Assembly (NCBI GenBank): GCA_903921785.1
Contig: CAIXRH010000286.1
Span: 1 to 33,171, forward strand
Length of the DNA: 33,171 bases
Direction of reading: 5' to 3'
Origin: an uncultured Pseudomonadota bacterium
Lineage (GTDB): Bacteria; Myxococcota_A; UBA796; SXON01
The notes under the pieces are model-generated. The model saw only the letters and a program-made list of their open reading frames with translations. It searched no databases and had not been told where the DNA came from. A program made the translations under genes and the position numbers. Shown here in pieces: positions 22,963-30,630 of the stretch. Positions within the stretch are counted from its first letter, which is position 1. Every line of letters begins with the position of its first letter.

Positions 22963-24024
22963 CTACAGGCTGTACATGATGTACTGCAACGTCTGCAGCA
23001 TGTCCTCGTTGCCGTTGCGCACCACGCGGAAGGTGCTGTAGGCCACCTTGCCGTCGCCGGAGTTGAAGGTCACCAGGAGCGGCACGCTGGAGAGCGTGTA
23101 GTCGCTGAGGCCATCGGAGTAGGGCACGGTGCCGGTGAGATGCACGGACACGGTGCGGCTGGTGGTCTCGATGGGCGGCCACACCGGGAGGTCGTACTCC
23201 ACGCTGATGTACTGCTTGCCGAGGTACTCGCTGAGCGACGCGTCGGTGACGGCGGCGTCGAGCAGGTCGTAGTCGCCCTTCTGCGCGTCGTCCGGGACCT
23301 CGTCGGCGCCCACGAAGTCGATCTTGTCGGGCCAGCCGATCTCGACGATGTCGTAGCTCCAGTCGGAGGCGTAGATGCTGCCGCCGTTGTCGACGTAGGC
23401 GCGGATGTTGTCCATGATCAGCGTCGGCACGGGGTTGCTGGCGTTGGTCGTGTCGTAGAACACGCCGTCTTCCACCAGACCGCCGTTGAAGAAGATCAGG
23501 TCATACTTCGCGAGCTCCTCGGGGCTGGAGAGGAAGTCGGTGAGCTCGGTCTGGTCCCCACCGTTGATGGTGTGGTAGCTGACGAAGCCCATGTCATCGA
23601 GGACGCGGCCGAAGTCGTCGTAGTCGCCCTTCACCACCGCCACGTCGAGCTGCAGCGGGTCGAAGCAGCTCGGCTCTTCGAGGGTGACCGACTCGCCATT
23701 GCCGACGTGCACCGGCTCCGCCATGAGCTGATCGGGGCCGTAGGTGACGTAGACCGTGTAGTCCTTGTTGCCGGGCAGGCCGTCGATGATGAAGTAGCCA
23801 TCAAGGTCCGTGAACGCCTTGCGGGTCTCGTAGATGAGACCTGCATCGTCGGTCACGTTGACGTAGGCCAGCGCGTCCGCCAACCAGGTGCGTCCCGTGG
23901 GATCGCACACCCGCCCGGTGATCGAGCCGGGGCTCACCACCTCCGCGTGCGGGACGGTGGTCTGCAGGTTGTTCTCGTTGTTGCAGGCGACGAGGAGGAA
24001 CAGGGCGGGGACCAGGACGCGCAT
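22963..24024 (-). CDS. Lipoprotein with carboxypeptidase-regulatory-like and ThuA/GATase-like domains
   Basis: 353 residues. Signal MRVLVPALFLLVAC, lipid Cys14. Residues about 33-110 (SITGRVCDPTGRTWLADALA, then TDLDGYFIIDGLPGNKDYTV) form a beta-sandwich of the CarboxypepD_reg/CnaB type. Residues about 125-330 resemble a class-I glutamine-amidotransferase-like fold: LDVAVVKGDYDDFGRVLDDM, YDLIFFNGGLVEDG, and IRAYVDNGGSIYASDWSYDI. The nucleophile elbow Cys of true amidotransferases is not present, so a binding rather than a catalytic role is likely. Start ATG at 24024 with GGAG 8 bases upstream and a TATACT 20 bases upstream. Sits alone between the sulfatase-like gene and the previous exported protein. 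Confidence 0.72.
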   Translation of the reverse strand: MRVLVPALFLLVACNNENNLQTTVPHAEVVSPGSITGRVCDPTGRTWLADALAYVNVTDDAGLIYETRKAFTDLDGYFIIDGLPGNKDYTVYVTYGPDQLMAEPVHVGNGESVTLEEPSCFDPLQLDVAVVKGDYDDFGRVLDDMGFVSYHTINGGDQTELTDFLSSPEELAKYDLIFFNGGLVEDGVFYDTTNASNPVPTLIMDNIRAYVDNGGSIYASDWSYDIVEIGWPDKIDFVGADEVPDDAQKGDYDLLDAAVTDASLSEYLGKQYISVEYDLPVWPPIETTSRTVSVHLTGTVPYSDGLSDYTLSSVPLLVTFNSGDGKVAYSTFRVVRNGNEDMLQTLQYIMYSL

Positions 24025-24044
24025 CTACATCTCCGACGCCGCGC

Positions 24045-24050
24045 AGTATA
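24045..24050 (-). promoter_or_regulatory. Putative -10 element of the ThuA-like lipoprotein gene
   Basis: The minus strand reads GGC-TATACT, one base off the TATAAT consensus, 20 bases before the ATG at 24024. A GGAG ribosome site lies in the short leader. Confidence 0.5.
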
Positions 24051-24137
24051 GCCGAGACGGGCGTGCGTGGCGCCTGTTCTACGCTCGGTCGCGCTTTGGT
24101 GTGACAAGGACAACATCCGCGACGCGATCGCGGCGCC

Positions 24138-26114
24138 TCAGCGCCCCGCCTTTGGACAGTCCGCGCAGTCCGCTTCCGCCCCGTATCCGAGCGCGCAGAG
24201 CCGGCAGCGCTCTTCGGGGTCGACCTCCGGCTGACCGGGCGCCTTGCGCCGCCGATCTTCCACCAGCGACTCCAACGCCGCTTTGTAGGCTGCTTCATCG
24301 CCAGTCCCGCTACCGGCGAGGTTTCGTTCTTCCCGCGGGTCTGCCTTCAGATCGTACCAGCCGACGGCGGGCATGTTCCGAGGATTGCCCGCGGGGACGC
24401 GGAGCGCTTCCACCAGCTTGCGCCCCCCGCGGCGGATCGCCTGGAGGCGGTAGCCGTCGAGGTCCTCCTCCACCAGCGCGTCCCGGCTCGCGGGGTGCGT
24501 GCTCCAGTCCGGCGCACGCCAGCCCGGGAGCGGCTCGTCCCCCGGAGGCGGGCTCGAGAGGGCGAGGTCGGCGTCGAAGCTGTCGGGGAACAGCTCGACC
24601 CCCTGCCACGCCGACGGCGGGAGCGCTCCGGCGGCGTCAACGAGGGTCGGGGCGATGTCCACCGAGCGCACCTGCCAGGGAACGCGGGTGCCGCCGCGGG
24701 TGTTGCCGGGGAGCTTCACCAGGAGCGGCACGCGGATCGCCTCATCGCGCAGCGTTGTGCCATGCCAGAACACGCCCGAGTCGCCGAGCTCCTCGCCGTG
24801 ATCGCCGGTGACGACGATGAGCGCGCCGTTGTAGCGGCCGTCTTCGCGTAGCGCTTGGAAGAACTTCCCCAGCTCCTCGTCCGCGTGCTGAACCTCCGCC
24901 GCGTAGCGCCGATGGAGCTCGGCCACCTCGGCGGCGCTGGGGAAGGCGTGGTCCGAGCGCGAGTAGGACCGTCCGTCATAGGGGTGGTCGAACCAGGGTT
25001 CGTGCGGCTCCATGAGGTGTACGAACAGGAACGTACGCTCGTCGTGGTGGGCCTGGAGCAGCGCCCGCGCCCGCCCCAGCTGGGTCTCGGCCGGCTCGTA
25101 GTATCGCTCCACCCGTTGGTGAGCGTCGAGCCGGGCGTGGAGCTCCAGCAACGCCCGATACAGCGACAGCGAATGGGTGGACTCCGCAGCGCCCGCCGGA
25201 AAGTCAGGGTCGTAGGGGTACGCGGAAAAACCCTGCCCGAAGCCCTGCGCCGCGCTCACGCTCGCGCTGTCCGGCAGGCCCAGGGTGACGTATCCCCGCT
25301 CGGAGAGCGCCTCGGCGAGCGTGGTCACGTCCGGAGAGAGCACGTCTTCCGGGCGAGCACAGCGGTGGGTGGAGGGCGCCACCGAGGTGAACAAGGAGGC
25401 CATGGCGGGGCGGGTCCACGCGGCGGCGGCGATCGTCTCCTCGAACACGAGGGAGTCGCGGGCGAACGCGTCAAGCGCGGGCGTCGCGGTAGCCGGGGCG
25501 CCATAGGCGCCGAGCGCGTCCGCCCGCAGGGAGTCGATGACCACGAAGACGATGTCGGGGCGGTCGACCAGGGCCGGTGCGCGGCCGGTGGGCGGCTCGC
25601 CCGGGGCGGCGGGCGCCGGCGAGAGCGCGAAGATCCAGGCGAGGACGAGGCCGCCGCCCCACGCGGCGACGGCGCCGCGGGCGGTCGTGAGCGCTCGAAG
25701 GGGGGTCTTCGTGAGGAGGTTGGCGCCGATCCACACCCCCAACGCCACCACGAGGAGCATGCACCCCGCCAGCGCCACGCTCACCCCGAGCGGCACCCCT
25801 CCCTCGTCGTACCCCACGCGGTCCAGCAGGTGATGCACCAGGGCGAACGACAGCGGGAAGAGCACCGCGGCGAAAACGAGGCACCAGGTCCAGGCCGCGT
25901 CCAGGCGGCGGCCCACCGGGATGAGCAGAACCCCAAGGATGAAGCCAGTGATCCCACCGACCAGCCCGTACAGCGTCCACCCGTACCCGAACGCCTGATA
26001 CTCGGCAGGCGTCGTCGATTGCAGCACGTAGAGCGCCTCGAGGGCCCCCAGGAGGGAGCCCCCGCACAGTCCGGCGCTGACGGCCAATCCGAGTACCCGC
26101 ACCGCTGCGCCCAT
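24138..26114 (-). CDS. Five-TM sulfatase-fold (LtaS-like) membrane enzyme
   Basis: 658 residues. Five hydrophobic segments (about 5-30, 44-66, 75-95, 108-132, 146-166) precede an exported alkaline-phosphatase-superfamily domain. Seen: metal Asp194 in VFVVIDSLRADALGAYG, WTRPAMASLFTS with Thr234 at the nucleophile position, HLMEPHEPW, and VVTGDHGEELGDSGVFWHG. True sulfatases use Cys or Ser converted to formylglycine; Thr is used by phosphoglycerol and phosphoethanolamine transferases such as LtaS and EptA. A transferase decorating envelope glycans or lipids is therefore likely, not sulfate removal. The C-terminus carries five Cys in RCRLCALGYGAEADCADC, possibly a metal site. ATG 26114 is chosen; a TTG at 26138 would add eight residues. 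Confidence 0.83.
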   Translation of the reverse strand: MGAAVRVLGLAVSAGLCGGSLLGALEALYVLQSTTPAEYQAFGYGWTLYGLVGGITGFILGVLLIPVGRRLDAAWTWCLVFAAVLFPLSFALVHHLLDRVGYDEGGVPLGVSVALAGCMLLVVALGVWIGANLLTKTPLRALTTARGAVAAWGGGLVLAWIFALSPAPAAPGEPPTGRAPALVDRPDIVFVVIDSLRADALGAYGAPATATPALDAFARDSLVFEETIAAAAWTRPAMASLFTSVAPSTHRCARPEDVLSPDVTTLAEALSERGYVTLGLPDSASVSAAQGFGQGFSAYPYDPDFPAGAAESTHSLSLYRALLELHARLDAHQRVERYYEPAETQLGRARALLQAHHDERTFLFVHLMEPHEPWFDHPYDGRSYSRSDHAFPSAAEVAELHRRYAAEVQHADEELGKFFQALREDGRYNGALIVVTGDHGEELGDSGVFWHGTTLRDEAIRVPLLVKLPGNTRGGTRVPWQVRSVDIAPTLVDAAGALPPSAWQGVELFPDSFDADLALSSPPPGDEPLPGWRAPDWSTHPASRDALVEEDLDGYRLQAIRRGGRKLVEALRVPAGNPRNMPAVGWYDLKADPREERNLAGSGTGDEAAYKAALESLVEDRRRKAPGQPEVDPEERCRLCALGYGAEADCADCPKAGR

Positions 26115-26147
26115 AAAGGGCGGCCCCGCCGATCGCAACGGCCGCGC

Positions 26148-26153
26148 TACAAG
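26148..26153 (+). promoter_or_regulatory. Putative -10 element of the exported protein gene at 26161
   Basis: GC-TACAAG ends 7 bases before the ATG at 26161, the same gap as before 7137 and 12870. It lies in the short divergent region with the sulfatase-like gene. Confidence 0.4.
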
Positions 26154-26160
26154 GGGCGTG

Positions 26161-27180
26161 ATGAATCTCGGGCCGCTGCTCGTCGCCGCCGTCGCCCACG
26201 CGTCGCCGTGTATCGAGTGGGAGACCTGCCCGGTCGCCGCCGCCCTGCACCCGGTCTCGTGGAGCTACGCGCAGGCGTACCAGTCGGGGCTCGAAGAGGT
26301 GATGTCGGGCAAGCACGCCAGCCCCTTGTTCTCGCCCACGCTCAACGAAGCGGAGGCGCACTGGCGGCTGTTGGCGGCGACGGGGCGCGGCCTCCGTCTT
26401 CCCAGCGACACCCCGTCGAAGTGGCGCGACCTCGCGCTCGCCGGGGCATTCCTCTCGTTCAACCGGGTGGTGGACGTGACCACCGCCCGGTCGGACGAGG
26501 CAGCCGCCCTGCGCACCGCGGCCGACACCATGATCTCCCCGTCGGCCGAGCTCGTGGTCCCGACCAACGGCCGTGCAGCGCACCTGGAGCACCACACCGG
26601 CGGCGAGACCCGCACCCAATTCGAGCGCGCCGAGGAGGAGGAAGCGCTCGACCCCGACGAGATCCCTTCTTTCAAGCAGCCACACCCGCCCGTGCGGGTG
26701 GGGGCCGCGGTCGGATGGAAGCTCCGGGAGCTCGACGCCCCGACCACCGCGCCCATCCTCACCTGGGACGCCGACCTCTCGGTGCACAACGCCGGCATCA
26801 CCCTCTGGCGCGCCGACCTCGACCTCCTCCACCTCCACTGGGACGCCGCCGCCCGCGAGCGGATCTTCGACGGGGTGAGCCTTGGGGTCGGTGCGCACAG
26901 CGCCGACACGGGTCCCGAGCCCGAGCGGTGGTCCGCCGGCGTCTACTGGAACCCCCGGCCGAACTGGGTGGTCAGCGCGCAGCGCTCCGCGCCGTTTGAC
27001 GAGCGCTCCTGGCGGTTCGACGTCGCGCTCCGGGTCGAGCTCGGCACGTTCCTCCCCGGTCGGCTGGACCCGTCCCTGGCCGGCGTCCCTTCCGTCGTGG
27101 ACACCGGCCCCAACCTGCTCGTACTGCCCGGCGCCAGCCCCTCACCCGGACGACCCGCCTTCCTGCTCGCGCCTCGGTGA
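26161..27180 (+). CDS. Exported protein of unknown function, possibly an outer-membrane protein
   Basis: 339 residues, no family recognised. MNLGPLLVAAVAHA is a short signal peptide, cleaved before SPCIEWETC; the two early Cys may pair. Residues about 20-130 are helical (SWSYAQAYQSGLEEVMSG, EAHWRLLAATGRGLRL). An acidic linker follows near 160-170. From about 180 the sequence alternates polar and hydrophobic residues in short strands (AAVGWKLRELDAP, LTWDADLSVHNAGITL, SLGVGAHSAD, WSAGVYWNPRPNWVVSAQRS), consistent with a beta-barrel or beta-sheet domain. A GTG directly before the ATG is a possible earlier start. It converges on the HEAT-repeat gene with three bases between stops. Confidence 0.65.
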   Translation: MNLGPLLVAAVAHASPCIEWETCPVAAALHPVSWSYAQAYQSGLEEVMSGKHASPLFSPTLNEAEAHWRLLAATGRGLRLPSDTPSKWRDLALAGAFLSFNRVVDVTTARSDEAAALRTAADTMISPSAELVVPTNGRAAHLEHHTGGETRTQFERAEEEEALDPDEIPSFKQPHPPVRVGAAVGWKLRELDAPTTAPILTWDADLSVHNAGITLWRADLDLLHLHWDAAARERIFDGVSLGVGAHSADTGPEPERWSAGVYWNPRPNWVVSAQRSAPFDERSWRFDVALRVELGTFLPGRLDPSLAGVPSVVDTGPNLLVLPGASPSPGRPAFLLAPR

Positions 27181-27183
27181 GGC
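27171..27183. terminator. Small hairpin at a convergent gene junction
   Basis: GCCTC-GGT-GAGGC, a 5-base-pair stem over the stop codon of the 26161 gene and directly before the opposite stop. It has no T-run; it could be chance. Confidence 0.2.
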
Positions 27184-27714
27184 CTACTTGAGCGTGCGGA
27201 GCGCCGCCGTCGCCTGCCACTTGACGTACTTGTCGGTGGTGGTGTCGCGAAGGGTGCCGAGGCAATCGAGCACCACCTGCTTGTCGGGGGCGGGGAGCCC
27301 TTCGGAGCCGATGTTGCCGAGCGCCCAGACCCCGGCGAGCTGGTCCCGGTCCTCGGGACCGAAGCTGTGCACGTACTCCACCAGCGGAGCCACGCTCTCC
27401 TTCACCTTGAGCCGGCCCAGCGCGTCCGCCGCGGCACGGCGAACCTTGGGCTGGTCGTCGTGCTGGAGCCGGTCGACGAGGGCGGGTCCCGCGGTGGTCG
27501 CTTCGATCTCCGCGAGGGACTCGATCGCGTTGAGTCGGACGGGCGCCGAACTGTCGGCGATGACCCCGATGAGCGCCTTCTCCACCACCGGGTCAGCATA
27601 GTTCTGGGCGATCTTGGCGCCGTCTTCGCGCATGACCGGGTTCTTGGAGTTGATCGCCGTGGCGATCTCCTCCGCCGACGGCGAGCAGCCGATCAGGAAA
27701 AGCAGGGTGATCAT
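27184..27714 (-). CDS. HEAT-repeat lipoprotein coupled to the Wzz/BY-kinase gene
   Basis: 176 residues. Signal MITLLFLIGC, lipid Cys10. The rest is four to five HEAT/PBS-lyase-type helical pairs: NPVMREDGAKIAQNYADPVV, SAPVRLNAIESLAEIEAT, QPKVRRAAADALGRLKVKES and KYVKWQATAALRTLK. HEAT repeats make protein-binding solenoids. The ATG overlaps the stop of the Wzz/BY-kinase gene (ATGA), so the two are translated together. That suggests a periplasmic scaffold or regulator for the polysaccharide export machine; this link is inferred from gene order only. Confidence 0.82.
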   Translation of the reverse strand: MITLLFLIGCSPSAEEIATAINSKNPVMREDGAKIAQNYADPVVEKALIGVIADSSAPVRLNAIESLAEIEATTAGPALVDRLQHDDQPKVRRAAADALGRLKVKESVAPLVEYVHSFGPEDRDQLAGVWALGNIGSEGLPAPDKQVVLDCLGTLRDTTTDKYVKWQATAALRTLK

Positions 27715-29825
27715 GCCGTCTTCCCCCGCTTCTTCTTGCTTTCATCGGTCTTGTAGTGATTGGCGTAGTACCCGTAGTACGCCTGGTTGCCCGCCCGCAC
27801 ATCCACCTTGTTGAGCACCACACCGGTGGGCTCGATGCCAGCGGTTTCGGCGCGGATCTTCAAGTCGGCGAGCATCCGCCGGGAGGTCTTCCCGGCTTCG
27901 ATCACGATCACCAGCCCCTTCGCGGCGCGGGTGAGCGCGATGCCGTCGCCCACCACGAGGAGCGGCGGCGCGTCGACCAGCACCATGTCGAACTGACCGG
28001 CGAGCTGGGAGAGCACCTGCCGCAGTCGGAGGCTCTCGACGAGCCGACCCGGGTTGGCGGGGACGGGACCCGAGGTGAGCGTGAACAGGTTCTCGTGCGG
28101 CGTGGCCTGAAGCGCGTCGTCAATCGAGCAGCCGCCCGTGAGTACGGTGGAGAGCCCCTTCTCGTTGGAGAGGGTGGGGAACATCCGGTGCTGGGTGGGC
28201 CGCCGGAGGTCGCAGTCCACGATCACCACCCGCTGGCCGTCCTGCGCCATGCAGATCGCGAGGTTGGTCATCACCGTGCTCTTGCCTTCGCTGGGAACGC
28301 AGGAGGTGACGGTGAGGATGTTGATCGCCTGATCCACCCCGGCGAAGGCCACGCCGTTGCGGATGTTGCGGAAGGCTTCGTAGAGCGGATCGGTGGCGGG
28401 GAGCGCGTCGATCAGGGTGCGCTTGTCCTTCAACCGGTAGAACGGGACGATCCCGAGCACCGGCAGCGGCCAGACCTCCTTGAGGTCGCCGCTCTCCTTC
28501 ACCGAGTCGTCGATGTACTCGGCGAGGAAGACGAGGCCCACGCCCATGGCGTTACCGACGAAGAACCCGAGGATCAGGTAGACGAGGAGCTTCGGTGCGG
28601 CGGCCTTGTCGGGCGCCTTCGCCGGCTCCACCGACTTCAGGTCGGTCACGGTCATCGCTTCGGCGACGGCGATCTGGTACTGCGTCTCCAACAACGACTT
28701 GTAGATGGACTCGGTGGCATCGGCCGCGAGCTGCAGCCCGGCGATGTCCCGCATCTTCTCGGGGTAGTGCGCGAATTCGTCGATCGTGGCCTTTACCGCG
28801 GCGTCGATCTGGGCGCGGCGCTGGACGAGCCCCGCGAGCTGCACGCGGAGGGACACGATCTCGGGATCGAGGTCGTGCTGCTCCTGGAGAGCGAGGGTGA
28901 GCTGGCCTTCGACGGTACGCACCTCGGTGTCGAGGAGCACCACGTCGGGGTGCTTGGGCGTCTTGTCGAGGAGCTCCTTCGCGCGTTCCTGCTGGAGATC
29001 GGAGAGGGCCTTCTTCAGCTCCCGAACGAGCGGGTTCGTGGACTGCGTGGACGGCGAGACGAGATCCACGGTCTCATCGGCGTTGTCCGCGCCGTGCTGG
29101 TGCATCTGCGCGCGGAGGTCCGCGATCTGGGCATCGGCCTCTTCACGTGCGCCATAGAGCTCGCTGACACGGCCGACCGCCGACTTCACCTCGGAGTCCA
29201 GGTCGATCACCTGCTCACGGGCCTTGGCGTCGGCCACGGTCTTGAGCGCGGTGTCGAAGTCGCCGCGGAGGCGCACCAGCTCCCCGGTGACGAACTTCAG
29301 CGCGTCCTTCGTGTCCTGCTTCGCCATGTCCTGGGACTGGGAGAGGTACACGTCGACCATCGTGTCCGCGAGCAGGGCGCTGAGCTCGGGGTTGTTGGTG
29401 GTCGCGGTGATCACCAAGATGTCGGTGCCCTGAAGGGTGTCGATCTCGATGAAGGGATAGGCGAGGATCTCCCCGTCGATCCCGGGGACGAGCAGCTTCT
29501 CGGCGGGGAGGAGCTCGCCGTCGCCATCGCGCAGCTGCAAGCGCCAGATCACCTCGTCGAGCACCGGACGCACTTCAGCGAGCGCGATCTTGGTCTCGGC
29601 GTCGGTACTCGCGCCGGTGAGCGACTGCGCCATCTCGCCGAGGTCCATGTCCGAGAGGATGGACATGGAGGCGTCGGAGCTGTCGATATTGACCTTGGCA
29701 GCCGCCTCGTAGCGCTTGGGGAGCACGAACGAGAGCACCGAGGCGCCTACAGTAAAATACACGACGGCCTGGATGAACAGCCACTTGCGGCGGAGCAGGG
29801 CGGCCCAGACCTTGAGGAGTTCCAT
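27711..29825 (-). CDS. Wzz-type polysaccharide co-polymerase fused to a BY tyrosine kinase
   Basis: 704 residues. TM1 near 13-36 (KWLFIQAVVYFTVGASVLSF), a large periplasmic Wzz region with coiled-coil stretches (about 40-390), then TM2 (LLVYLILGFFVGNAMGVGLV). The C-terminal cytoplasmic kinase has Walker A SCVPSEGKST (508-517), Walker A' VVIVDCDLRRP (about 533-543) and Walker B MVLVDAPP. The tail has a Tyr cluster, AYYGYYANHY (Tyr683, 684, 686, 687, 691), the autophosphorylation site of BY kinases. The protein controls chain length and export of exopolysaccharide in Wzx/Wzy pathways. The ATG at 29825 is chosen because TM1 follows it; an upstream frame to 30017 is Arg-rich. It diverges from the export gene. 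Confidence 0.93.
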   Translation of the reverse strand: MELLKVWAALLRRKWLFIQAVVYFTVGASVLSFVLPKRYEAAAKVNIDSSDASMSILSDMDLGEMAQSLTGASTDAETKIALAEVRPVLDEVIWRLQLRDGDGELLPAEKLLVPGIDGEILAYPFIEIDTLQGTDILVITATTNNPELSALLADTMVDVYLSQSQDMAKQDTKDALKFVTGELVRLRGDFDTALKTVADAKAREQVIDLDSEVKSAVGRVSELYGAREEADAQIADLRAQMHQHGADNADETVDLVSPSTQSTNPLVRELKKALSDLQQERAKELLDKTPKHPDVVLLDTEVRTVEGQLTLALQEQHDLDPEIVSLRVQLAGLVQRRAQIDAAVKATIDEFAHYPEKMRDIAGLQLAADATESIYKSLLETQYQIAVAEAMTVTDLKSVEPAKAPDKAAAPKLLVYLILGFFVGNAMGVGLVFLAEYIDDSVKESGDLKEVWPLPVLGIVPFYRLKDKRTLIDALPATDPLYEAFRNIRNGVAFAGVDQAINILTVTSCVPSEGKSTVMTNLAICMAQDGQRVVIVDCDLRRPTQHRMFPTLSNEKGLSTVLTGGCSIDDALQATPHENLFTLTSGPVPANPGRLVESLRLRQVLSQLAGQFDMVLVDAPPLLVVGDGIALTRAAKGLVIVIEAGKTSRRMLADLKIRAETAGIEPTGVVLNKVDVRAGNQAYYGYYANHYKTDESKKKRGKTA

Positions 29826-29841
29826 GAGTACTCGGGGCGCG

Positions 29842-29847
29842 CGTATA
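29842..29847 (-). promoter_or_regulatory. Putative -10 element of the Wzz/BY-kinase gene
   Basis: The minus strand reads GGC-TATACG, 16 bases before the ATG at 29825. It resembles the GGC-TATACT before 24024. No clear -35. Confidence 0.4.
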
Positions 29848-29875
29848 GCCGTGCCCGCGGTGTGCCGCCACCGCC

Positions 29876-29905
29876 TTGACGTGGGGGGGCTCCAAAGGCT
29901 ACCAC
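29876..29905 (+). promoter_or_regulatory. Putative promoter of the polysaccharide export operon
   Basis: TTGACG at 29876-29881 and TACCAC at 29900-29905, 18 bases apart. The -10 ends 8 bases before the ATG at 29914. It is the only site in the window with a good -35 match at proper spacing. Confidence 0.5.
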
Positions 29906-29913
29906 GCCCCCCG

Positions 29914-30624
29914 ATGCTCGCTCTGCTCCTCGCCCTGGCGTGCGTTCCCTCGCAAGCCCCCCCCAACGTGGCGGACGCGGGGGAGGACATCCGCCTGCCT
30001 CCGCAGACCGCGTTCACGTTCGGCGCCGGAGATGCGCTGAAAATCTGGGTCTGGCGTCACGACGACCTCACGGTCGAGGTCACGGTCGCCCCCGACGGCG
30101 CGATCACCTACCCCCTGGTCGGGCGGGTGGTCGTCTCCGGGCTCACCTACGAACAGCTGGTCGACACCCTCCAGAAGAAGGTGTCCGAGTACTACGTGGA
30201 CGCGACGGTGCAGGTCAACGTGGTCACGGTGACCAACCAGAAGGTCCTGATCCTCGGGGAGGTGCAGCAGCCGCAGGTGATGCAGGTCAAAAATGATCTC
30301 AGCATCCTCGAGGCGCTGGTGATCTCCGGCGGCATCAACCCGGACGCGCGCACCAGCAACGTCCTGCTCATCCGCGGCGGGCTCGACAACCCGAAGCTCT
30401 ACACCGTGAATGTGGACGCGCTCTACGGCCGCGGGGACATGAGCCAGATGGTCTACCTCCAGCGCGGGGACATCGTGGTGGTGCCCACCAAGACCATCAC
30501 CAACGTCGACCGGTTCTTCCGCCACATCCAGGCGATCCTCGCGCCAGCCGTCGGCGGTTCCGCCGTGTACCGGAACTTCCTCGGCAGCGGCGCCCAGGGT
30601 ACCTCCTCCTCCCTCTCCGACTGA
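29914..30624 (+). CDS. Polysaccharide export lipoprotein (Wza/OPX family)
   Basis: 236 residues, shorter than E. coli Wza (about 380). Signal MLALLLALAC, lipid Cys10. Residues about 35-115 form the Poly_export domain (FGAGDALKIWVWRHDDLTVE, VAPDGAITYPLVGRVVVSGL, YYVDATVQVNVV). A SLBB-like domain follows (VLILGEVQQPQVMQV, LSILEALVISGGINPDART, LQRGDIVVVP). It lacks the C-terminal amphipathic helix that makes the outer-membrane barrel in Wza, so a separate outer-membrane partner may exist. The ATG at 29914 is set by the lipobox and the promoter spacing. It starts the operon with the glycosylphosphotransferase, 6 bases downstream. Confidence 0.9.
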   Translation: MLALLLALACVPSQAPPNVADAGEDIRLPPQTAFTFGAGDALKIWVWRHDDLTVEVTVAPDGAITYPLVGRVVVSGLTYEQLVDTLQKKVSEYYVDATVQVNVVTVTNQKVLILGEVQQPQVMQVKNDLSILEALVISGGINPDARTSNVLLIRGGLDNPKLYTVNVDALYGRGDMSQMVYLQRGDIVVVPTKTITNVDRFFRHIQAILAPAVGGSAVYRNFLGSGAQGTSSSLSD

Positions 30625-30630
30625 GGGCCC

